From the NCBI GenBank assembly GCA_934661375.1, contig CAKUJH010000049.1, positions 1 to 18,946 on the forward strand: DNA of 18,946 bases. The letters run 5' to 3'. The notes beneath the pieces were generated by a model that saw only the letters and a program-made list of their open reading frames with translations, ran no database searches and was not told the origin of the DNA. This DNA is from an uncultured Victivallales bacterium (GTDB taxonomy: Bacteria > Verrucomicrobiota > Lentisphaeria > Victivallales > UBA1829). The position numbers were made by a program, and so were the translations under genes. How positions within the stretch are numbered: position 1 is the first letter of the stretch; every line of letters begins with the position of its first letter. Shown here piece by piece: positions 13,689 to 18,946 of the stretch.

Positions 13689-14858
13689 ATGGGAAAAAAC
13701 CGAAAACTGTTTCTGACCGATTACTGTCTGACGCCGCATGTCAATATTCCCAACGCCGGGATTCTCTGCGAAGGCAGCAAAATTATCGGCATCGGGGGCG
13801 TATCCGCATTTTCACAGGATGAACCCGGACTGGAAACAATTGACGCGACCAGCTGTTACGCGCTTCCCGGACTGATTGACAGCCATATCCACGGCGGCGG
13901 CGGATTCGATACGGAACGGGTGCTGGAACCGGATATGCACATGCAGGACCTCAGCCGTTATCTGGCGTCGAAAGGCGTTACTTCATTCCTGCCGACGCTG
14001 GTCACCATGCCGCGTGAGCAGATGATCCGGACGGTGGCGCGTCTGACCGAAATGATGTCGGAACCCATGCCCGGTGCGGCTCCGTGCGGGCTGCATCTGG
14101 AAGGACCGTTCATCAACCCGGTGAAAGCCGGTTCGCAGTCGAAGGAAGACTGTTCCCCGGTCGACTGCGGTTTCTTTGACGAACTGCTGGCGGCCGCCAA
14201 CGGCAGAATTAAACTGCTGACTTTCGCGCCGGAACTGAAAAATGCCGAAAAACTGGTGGAAATCATGCTGGACAACGGCGTGATTCCGTCCATGGGACAT
14301 ACGATGGCGGGTGTGGACGAAACACTGCGCATCATCGACGCCGGCGCGCGCCGCTGCACTCATTTGTTCAACGGTCTTCCCCCGCTGCATCACCGCGACA
14401 CATCCATTACGGATGTGGTGCTGACGCATGACGAGGTTTCCGTGGAAGTCATTCTGGACGGTGCGCACATCGACCCGCGCATGGTCGATATCACAGCACG
14501 GGTCAAGCCGAATGATAAACTGATCGGCGTCAGCAATTCCATTCAGTTCCCCGGAAAACAGTCGAAGGGACTGTATGAAAAAGACGGCAGAATCTATAAC
14601 GAGGAAGGCGTCATTGCCGGAACGGAAATGACGCTGGACGGCGGCTGGATGCACCTGCGGTCGTATTCACACATGCCGGGCAATCTGGCGGCGGCGTGTT
14701 TCACCTGCAATCCTGCGGCGGATCTCGGTCTGATTACCCGCGGCGAGCTTTCACCCGGCAAACGCGCCGATATTACTTTTTTCGATTCAGAAACCAATCA
14801 GGTCGTCATGACCGTTTCCAACGGCGTCACGGTCTTTAATGCAATGGACAGCAAATGA
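13689..14858 (+). CDS. NagA-like N-acetylglucosamine-6-phosphate deacetylase with catalytic Asp replaced by Asn
   Basis: A 389-residue amidohydrolase-superfamily protein of normal NagA length. Recognisable family motifs are His66-x-His68 (DSHIHGGG), Glu138 (LHLEGPFINP), His204 (SMGHT), His225 (CTHLFNGLPPLHHR) and His260 (ILDGAHI). These correspond to the metal ligands and substrate-binding residues of NagA, which converts N-acetylglucosamine-6-phosphate to glucosamine-6-phosphate plus acetate in the cytoplasm. At the position of the essential catalytic Asp (Asp273 in the E. coli enzyme, in a TDA/SDA motif), this protein reads VSNSIQF, with Asn283 (codon AAT at 14535-14537). Activity may therefore be lost or altered, so I give no gene symbol. 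An AGGG site lies 6 nt before the ATG. The gene overlaps the next one by 4 nt (ATGA), indicating one operon. The family call is certain; catalytic competence is in doubt. Confidence 0.88.
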   Translation: MGKNRKLFLTDYCLTPHVNIPNAGILCEGSKIIGIGGVSAFSQDEPGLETIDATSCYALPGLIDSHIHGGGGFDTERVLEPDMHMQDLSRYLASKGVTSFLPTLVTMPREQMIRTVARLTEMMSEPMPGAAPCGLHLEGPFINPVKAGSQSKEDCSPVDCGFFDELLAAANGRIKLLTFAPELKNAEKLVEIMLDNGVIPSMGHTMAGVDETLRIIDAGARRCTHLFNGLPPLHHRDTSITDVVLTHDEVSVEVILDGAHIDPRMVDITARVKPNDKLIGVSNSIQFPGKQSKGLYEKDGRIYNEEGVIAGTEMTLDGGWMHLRSYSHMPGNLAAACFTCNPAADLGLITRGELSPGKRADITFFDSETNQVVMTVSNGVTVFNAMDSK

Positions 14859-15727
14859 GCAGAAAAACTCTTCCTCCCCCGTACCGTCTGCTGGATTCCG
14901 GCGGATGCCGCAAACTCGAACAGGTCGGCGAATGCCGGATCATCCGTCCGGCTCTGAACGCCTTCTGGCAGCCGTCGCTTCCCGCAAAAGAATGGGCGGC
15001 GGCAGATGCCGAATTCAAACGGGAAGCCGGCGGTGGCGGCGGCATCTGGCACTGGAAAAACAAAAAACAGCCGACGGAATGGTCAGTAACCTGGGGCGGT
15101 ATTCCGCTGCTCATAAAACCGACTCATTTCGGACATCTCGGCTTTTTCGCGGAACAGGCTGTCAACTGGGCATGGCTGCGGGATTGTGTCAGTCAGCTTG
15201 GTTCGCATCCCCGGACCTTGAATCTGTTTGCGTATTCCGGCGGGGCTACGCTTGCCATGGCGCAGGCGGGCGCGGATGCCTGTCATCTTGACGCTTCCAA
15301 CGGGATCATTGAATGGGCAAAGCGGAATCAGGCGCTCGGCCCGGAAACCCCCGGAAAAATCCGCTGGATCTGCGACGATGCCATGAAATTTGTGGCACGG
15401 GAACAGCGTCGCGGCTCCAAATATCGCGGAATTGTTCTGGACCCTCCCAGTTTCGGTCGCGGTTCTCAGGGACAGGTCTGGAAAATTGAAGAAGGAATCC
15501 GTTCTCTGCTGGAAAACTGCCGCGCTATTCTTGACACATCCGGTCCGTATTTCATTCTGCTGAGCTGTCATTCGCAGGGATTTTCCCCGATTTCGCTGGG
15601 ACGCTGTCTGGCGGAGGTTTTCCCCGAAGATGCGCAGTATCTCGAAGCCGGCGAAATGACGGTTCCCGAAGCGGATTCCGGCCGCTGTCTTCCCGCCGGC
15701 ATGTTCGCCCGGATTTTCCGGAAATGA
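14855..15727 (+). CDS. Class I SAM-dependent methyltransferase (rRNA methyltransferase RlmI/RlmK-like)
   Basis: A 290-residue protein. The N-terminus (YRLLDSGGCRKLEQVG ... FWQPSLPAKEWAAADAEF) is typical of a COG1092-like subfamily. Residues 88-105 (KPTHFGHLGFFAEQAVNW) lead into the Rossmann fold. Motif I is NLFAYSGG (123-130), an acidic residue follows in HLDAS (144-148), WICDDAMKFV (171-180) contacts the cofactor, and motif IV is DPPSFGRG (196-203). The family relates to methyltransferases that modify rRNA bases such as 23S rRNA C1962 or G2069, but the substrate of this subfamily is not established. It overlaps the NagA-like gene by 4 nt, so expression is coupled even though the functions look unrelated. 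It is soluble, with no signal peptide. Confidence 0.85.
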   Translation: MSRKTLPPPYRLLDSGGCRKLEQVGECRIIRPALNAFWQPSLPAKEWAAADAEFKREAGGGGGIWHWKNKKQPTEWSVTWGGIPLLIKPTHFGHLGFFAEQAVNWAWLRDCVSQLGSHPRTLNLFAYSGGATLAMAQAGADACHLDASNGIIEWAKRNQALGPETPGKIRWICDDAMKFVAREQRRGSKYRGIVLDPPSFGRGSQGQVWKIEEGIRSLLENCRAILDTSGPYFILLSCHSQGFSPISLGRCLAEVFPEDAQYLEAGEMTVPEADSGRCLPAGMFARIFRK

Positions 15728-15743
15728 CCGCAGGAATTCATTC

Positions 15744-16319
15744 ATGGATCTGCTGAACATTTCTCAGAATATCCGGACGGTCCGGCTGGCGCAGCGCATG
15801 ACGGTGGAACAGCTGGCTGCGCGGAGCGGATTCAGCAAGGGATTCATTTCCCAGGTTGAGAATTTCCGGGTTACTCCGTCACTGAAAGCCTTGGACAAAA
15901 TTGCCGCCGCGCTGGGAATGCGGCTCGGTGATCTTTTTCAGGATACCGGGAATTCCCCGGAATACACGTTCGGTCATCTGGACGGAGGAGAGGAAGTCAG
16001 CCGCGATGACAACTTGCGGTTCGGCATACGGTATTTCGCGCTGGCGTACCGGCAGATCGGACGTCAGATGAATCCGTTCATTGTGGAATACACTCCCGCC
16101 GGCGAAGAACGTGATTTCATGATGCATGACACCGAAGAATTCTTCCTGCTGCTGGAAGGCGAAATCGATTTTCTGGTGCTTGACAACCATCATTCGCAGA
16201 CCATGCGCCAGGGCGATACTCTTTATGTGAAAGCCAATATCCCGCACCGGGTGCGTCTGATCGAAGGCTGTTCCTTCGCGCGCGCCCTGATTGTGTATTC
16301 TGCGCCGCCTTCCGCCTGA
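15744..16319 (+). CDS. XRE-family HTH regulator with C-terminal cupin domain
   Basis: A 191-residue cytoplasmic DNA-binding protein. Residues about 5-62 form an XRE-type helix-turn-helix (MTVEQLAARSGFSKGFISQVENFRVTPSLKALDKIAAALG). Residues about 110-185 form a cupin_2 barrel (EEFFLLLEGEIDFLV ... GDTLYVKANIPHRVRL), the usual small-molecule sensor of PuuR- or SutR-like regulators. AGGA precedes the ATG, and the gene begins 16 bp after the methyltransferase gene, so it is likely the last gene of the operon. It may regulate the NagA-like operon itself; the ligand is unknown. It converges on the tonB-like gene with only 6 bp between stop codons and no obvious terminator, so the transcripts probably overlap. 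Confidence 0.9.
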   Translation: MDLLNISQNIRTVRLAQRMTVEQLAARSGFSKGFISQVENFRVTPSLKALDKIAAALGMRLGDLFQDTGNSPEYTFGHLDGGEEVSRDDNLRFGIRYFALAYRQIGRQMNPFIVEYTPAGEERDFMMHDTEEFFLLLEGEIDFLVLDNHHSQTMRQGDTLYVKANIPHRVRLIEGCSFARALIVYSAPPSA

Positions 16320-16325
16320 ATCCGG

Positions 16326-17378
16326 TCAGCGGTCGATTTCCATATCCACGGTAAAAGCCATGGCTTTCGGCGGAACCGGCAGTGTACTCAGGGATGCCAG
16401 AAGTTCCCGAACCGAAGCATCCATGGCACTTACACCGGAAGACTGGATAATCCGCGCAGACAATATTCTTCCGCGGGCATCCACCTGAATTGCCACAACC
16501 GCTTTCAGATTCGCGGTTTTCTGCGCCAGCCGCGGCTGATTCCAGCGCCGTTTCAGGAAGGCTTCGATCTTATTGTAATAGTCATTGATTTCTTTGCTGA
16601 CAACGCCATTGCGTCCGCCGCCTCCTCCGGGCGTGCCTTGTCCGCCGGCAACACCATACTGGCTGAGATTGCGCAGTCTTTGAGCCAGAGCCGCATTACG
16701 GGCGTTCCTTGCTGCTTCCGCGCGGGCGTTGGCGGATTCCGCTGCACTGCGGCCGGTGTTTTTCCGGGACGTGTTTCGATGAACGACTTTTCTGCTGATT
16801 TTGATGTCATCGGCAGACAAATATTTTTTCTTCGGTTTGCTGTCTGTTTTTGCCGGAGTTTTCCCCTTGCCGTTTTCGACAGGAGTCTGTTTGACCGTTT
16901 CCGGAACTTTTTCCACGGGGCGCTTTTCCGGTTTTGCGGTTTCTTTCGGCTGGGGCTGCGGTGCCGGCGCCGGTGGTTGCGGCTGCGGTTCCGCTTTCTG
17001 TTCTTTGGGAGGATCCGGCAGTTTCGGCAAATCCTTGATCGGTTCAAACTGTTCGATCGGCGGCAGATCCGGATCCGGCTCGCCCTTGTCCGGAACACCG
17101 TCCGGGGTTTTGCGTCTCGCATCCGGATATGGGGACATGATTTCGTTGTCGTTCGGCTCGCTGTCCACAATCGGCAGTTTCGTTACAAAAACCGGCGGAT
17201 TGATTTTTTCCGAAATGGCAAGAAATACCACGGGAAGAATCAGCATCGCGGCATGGAACAGCGTAACGGTGCTGAAAATCAGAGTTCGTTTGCCGGACTG
17301 CACATAGGGCAGCGGGGCTTCCCCCGGTACCCGCTGTACGCGCGGCATCAGTCTGCTGTACCCATACCCGCTTATCAT
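16326..17378 (-). CDS. tonB: TonB-family energy transducer
   Basis: A 350-residue protein with standard TonB layout. Residues about 1-30 are a cytoplasmic tail. Residues about 33-56 form one membrane helix (LIFSTVTLFHAAMLILPVVFLAI). Residues about 98-170 are Pro/Lys/Glu-rich (DPDLPPIEQFEPIKDLPKLP; QPQPPAPAPQPQPKETAKPE) to span the periplasm. A Lys/Arg/Ala-rich stretch and a Gly-rich linker (GGQGTPGGGGGRNG) follow, and residues 264-350 are the TonB C-terminal domain (RRWNQPRLAQKTANLKAVVAIQVDARGRILSARI). It passes proton-motive-force energy to outer-membrane receptors. Its ATG overlaps the ExbD-like stop by 4 nt (ATGA). A TolA-like role cannot be excluded because the pore subunit has TolQ-like features. 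It is longer than E. coli TonB, which is common outside Proteobacteria. Confidence 0.85.
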   Translation of the reverse strand: MISGYGYSRLMPRVQRVPGEAPLPYVQSGKRTLIFSTVTLFHAAMLILPVVFLAISEKINPPVFVTKLPIVDSEPNDNEIMSPYPDARRKTPDGVPDKGEPDPDLPPIEQFEPIKDLPKLPDPPKEQKAEPQPQPPAPAPQPQPKETAKPEKRPVEKVPETVKQTPVENGKGKTPAKTDSKPKKKYLSADDIKISRKVVHRNTSRKNTGRSAAESANARAEAARNARNAALAQRLRNLSQYGVAGGQGTPGGGGGRNGVVSKEINDYYNKIEAFLKRRWNQPRLAQKTANLKAVVAIQVDARGRILSARIIQSSGVSAMDASVRELLASLSTLPVPPKAMAFTVDMEIDR

Positions 17379-17782
17379 TTTTCTGTCTCCGTGACCAGTG
17401 AAATATCCCCATGGCCCGCCCGCTTGATGGTTTTGAAGACGTCGATCACGTCTCCGTAACGCAAATCGCGGTCGGCGCGGAGGTATACCTTGATTCTTTT
17501 TCCCTGCGGGGAACGTTTAAGTTCGCTGAGGCGGTTCAGCAGCTGCTGCATGGTCAGGGTTTTCTTTTCGAACTGGATGATTTTCGCTTTATTGACATGT
17601 ACAACTTTGGTGAAGTCATCCACTTTGATTTCCGCCGCTTCCATTTTCGGCGGCGACACGTCAATGCTGTATTCCAGCAGCGGCGCGGTAATCATGAAAA
17701 TGATCAGCAGAAAAAACACCGTATCCATCAGCGGTGTGATGTTGATCTCGTCAAATGTCTTGTTTTGAAAACGCCGCCGCAT
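17375..17782 (-). CDS. exbD: ExbD/TolR-family biopolymer transporter subunit
   Basis: A 135-residue protein. Residues 1-16 (MRRRFQNKTFDEINIT) are cytoplasmic. Residues about 17-38 form the single membrane helix (PLMDTVFFLLIIFMITAPLL), with Asp20 at the protonatable Asp position of the family. Residues about 60-135 are the periplasmic domain, with LTMQQLLNRLSEL, IKVYLRADRDLRYGDVIDVFKTIKRAG and a final VTETEK. It forms the proton channel with ExbB and drives TonB. The start at 17782 has GGAG 7 nt upstream and gives a typical family N-terminus. It creates a 32-nt overlap with the upstream exbB-like gene. An earlier in-frame ATG (17827) would add 15 atypical residues. Confidence 0.88.
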   Translation of the reverse strand: MRRRFQNKTFDEINITPLMDTVFFLLIIFMITAPLLEYSIDVSPPKMEAAEIKVDDFTKVVHVNKAKIIQFEKKTLTMQQLLNRLSELKRSPQGKRIKVYLRADRDLRYGDVIDVFKTIKRAGHGDISLVTETEK

Positions 17783-18536
17783 GGTCGATCTCCGTTGTTC
17801 CCCGGAACGTATCGGTATTGCCGACACCGTTGAGTTTTTCGATTTTGAGTTTCACCAGAAATTCTTCCACAAAATTGTCCAGATGCACGATCGTAGCCTT
17901 GATCCGGCTGTTGATGATGTTGTATCCGGCGACAGACGGAATGGCGACGATTAGTCCCAGCACGGTGGTCAGCAGCGCACCGCTGACGCCGGGAGCAAGG
18001 GTCTGAATATCCGCTTTTCCCGCGATTGCCAGGTCGGTGAACGCCAGCATGATGCCCCACACCGTACCGAACAGCCCCAGAAACGGGCTGATGGTCACTG
18101 CTGTTGCCAGAAATATCATCTTCCGTTCCATTTCCAGAATCTGATCCGCCACCGCCTGTTCCAGCGTGGAACGCACCACGTCAATTTCTTCATCGGTCAA
18201 AGTACGCCGGGGACCGTCTTCCTGCAAGGCTCCCATCTGGGTGATCCGCTGATAGGCGGCTTCGCAGACCCGTGCGGTCGGACTCGGTTCTTCTTCGATC
18301 CGGTCGGCAAAGGACAGCGGATTGCGTTTCGCCCGGAATTTCGCCAGAAACGCGCCGCAGTCCCGCTGCGCATTTTTCAGACTGATCCCTTTGTCTATCA
18401 TAATGGTCCAGGTGATCATGGAGAACAGGAACAGCACGACGACGATGAACTGTCCCACTCCGTCGGAGTGTACAAAAGCATAATACAGTTTATTATTGGT
18501 TTGAGCCAATACCGGAAGAGTCAAGAAATATGACAT
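17751..18536 (-). CDS. exbB: ExbB/TolQ-family proton channel protein
   Basis: A 261-residue membrane protein with the MotA/TolQ/ExbB domain. Helix 1 lies at about residues 28-48 (GQFIVVVLFLFSMITWTIMI). A cytoplasmic region follows at 50-138, and the two conserved helices at 140-168 (IFLATAVTISPFLGLFGTVWGIMLAF) and 185-208 (SGALLTTVLGLIVAIPSVAGYNII). The TVWGIM-x-AF stretch resembles TolQ more than E. coli ExbB, but the tonB-like gene downstream favours an ExbB role. The chosen ATG at 18536 has GAGG 8 nt upstream. The longer frame from 18665 would add 43 residues rich in Cys and charges, overlapping a hairpin, and is rejected. It is the first gene of a three-gene minus-strand operon. Confidence 0.88.
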   Translation of the reverse strand: MSYFLTLPVLAQTNNKLYYAFVHSDGVGQFIVVVLFLFSMITWTIMIDKGISLKNAQRDCGAFLAKFRAKRNPLSFADRIEEEPSPTARVCEAAYQRITQMGALQEDGPRRTLTDEEIDVVRSTLEQAVADQILEMERKMIFLATAVTISPFLGLFGTVWGIMLAFTDLAIAGKADIQTLAPGVSGALLTTVLGLIVAIPSVAGYNIINSRIKATIVHLDNFVEEFLVKLKIEKLNGVGNTDTFRGTTEIDHAAAFSKQDI

Positions 18537-18917
18537 TATTTTTGCCTCGCAGAATATTACAGTTCCAAGTGTTATACGGATGTTCCGGGTCGGTTCTGAG
18601 GCGGAGACGCAGGACACCTGCGCCGACTGTCTGACTGCGCCCCTGAATTTTTCCGGACAAGTCATCCTGATATCGTAATCTACAACCGAAATCGTTTAAA
18701 ACCACTGATGATTTGGAAAAAAATGAAAAAAAACCGAACCGCTTCCTGTTTTTTCAGCACGGATTCGTAATTCTGGCGGAGAAATCACAAAACCAAACGT
18801 TCATTTCCGTTCTGCTGAACGTACATTTTGCTGTACGATACACAAAATCTGAAAAAAATAGAAAATTCGGCTTGAAAAATGAAAAACCGCAGATATATTA
18901 CATAGCATCATAAACGC
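18537..18917. other. Intergenic region between exbB-like operon and tRNA
   Basis: About 380 bp with no convincing gene. The half nearer exbB includes a hairpin at 18608-18622 (CGCAGG-ACA-CCTGCG) and a TATAAC-like -10 element on the minus strand at 18576-18571, both possible parts of the exbB leader and promoter. The half nearer the tRNA is A-rich, with several A-runs that could serve as UP-element-like sequence, and contains overlapping inverted repeats at 18797-18837. The only small open frame there (18713-18913) has low-complexity content and no ribosome site. Confidence 0.6.
18872..18899 (+). promoter_or_regulatory. Promoter of the tRNA gene
   Basis: TTGAAA (18872-18877) and TATATT (18894-18899) each match 5 of 6 consensus bases and are 16 bp apart. 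The expected transcript start near 18907 lies about 11 nt before the mature tRNA 5' end, a typical short leader. Confidence 0.6.
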
Positions 18918-18946
18918 TCCGGCATAGCTCAGCGGTAGAGTAGGTG
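18918..18946 (+). tRNA. tRNA gene, 5' part only (cut by window end; possibly tRNA-Asn)
   Basis: From 18918 the sequence reads as the 5' acceptor strand TCCGGCA, then T8-A9, the D stem GCTC (18927-18930) paired with GAGT (18938-18941), and a D loop AGCGGTA with the invariant GG. AGGTG then begins the anticodon stem at the window edge. The anticodon is outside the window. The TCCGGCA...AGGTG pattern resembles bacterial tRNA-Asn genes, but identity cannot be fixed from these 29 nt. Confidence 0.8.

Noticed and set aside
13983..14654. 223-codon minus-strand frame inside the NagA-like gene
   Set aside because: Antisense to a well-supported amidohydrolase gene; no domain or ribosome site.
16354..16367. 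14-bp palindrome AAAGCCATGGCTTT near the convergent gene ends, as a terminator
   Set aside because: It lies inside the coding part of the tonB-like gene for the TonB C-terminal domain, with only a minimal T-run. Insufficient evidence for termination.
18713..18913. 66-codon plus-strand frame before the tRNA
   Set aside because: Lys/Asn/Phe-rich translation of AT-rich spacer, no ribosome site, and it runs across the tRNA promoter.
1..18946. CRISPR arrays, insertion sequences, phage or defence genes
   Set aside because: I saw no regularly spaced repeats, transposase or integrase motifs, or defence-type domains anywhere in the window.

Overview
The window looks like a chromosomal segment from a member of the Lentisphaerae (Victivallis-like, within the Verrucomicrobia/PVC group). 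This is inferred from two secreted proteins that start with a type-II pseudopilin N-terminus (FTLIELLVVIA) and end with an H-X9-DG motif, placed inside a large glycoside-hydrolase operon. Such proteins are very abundant in that phylum. I could run no database search, so the taxonomy is an inference.

Left half (1-10986, all minus strand): one compact, apparently co-transcribed cluster. In transcription order it holds H-X9-DG pseudopilin A (10171-10986), a small secreted carbohydrate-binding-module-like protein (9618-10139), a secreted TIM-barrel-like putative hydrolase with a C-terminal sugar-binding domain (8052-9596), H-X9-DG pseudopilin B (7125-7961), two large secreted paralogous clan GH-A/GH42-like hydrolases (4335-7106 and 768-4325), and a leaderless GH78 alpha-L-rhamnosidase-like enzyme that runs off the left edge (1-764). 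Most gaps are 3-31 bp. The exception is the roughly 90 bp before pseudopilin B, which carries two abutting hairpins. An AraC-family regulator with an N-terminal cupin (11188-12081) is divergently encoded. The shared intergenic region holds a good minus-strand promoter and an inverted repeat just upstream of it, so the regulator probably controls the cluster. The set looks like a locus for degrading a rhamnose-containing plant or host glycan, with secreted enzymes followed by a cytoplasmic rhamnosidase.

Middle (12082-16319, plus strand): an orphan HlyD-type membrane-fusion protein (12352-13539) preceded by a leader with several predicted stems. After it comes a three-gene operon: a NagA-like N-acetylglucosamine-6-phosphate deacetylase (13689-14858) in which the catalytic Asp of the family is replaced by Asn, a class I SAM-dependent rRNA-methyltransferase-like protein (14855-15727, 4-nt overlap), and an XRE-cupin regulator (15744-16319).

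Right part (16326-18536, minus strand): an exbB/tolQ - exbD/tolR - tonB energy-transduction operon with overlapping genes, convergent with the XRE gene (6 bp apart). An AT-rich intergenic region of about 380 bp follows, then the first 29 nt of a tRNA gene on the plus strand, cut by the window end, with a good promoter directly upstream.

The strongest leads are the NagA-like protein with Asn283 in place of the catalytic Asp, the pseudopilin/hydrolase operon itself (with non-canonical residues before both pseudopilin cleavage sites and a 69-bp near-identical repeat between them), the two paralogous hydrolases sharing an unusual putative nucleophile motif, and the structured leader upstream of the orphan HlyD gene.
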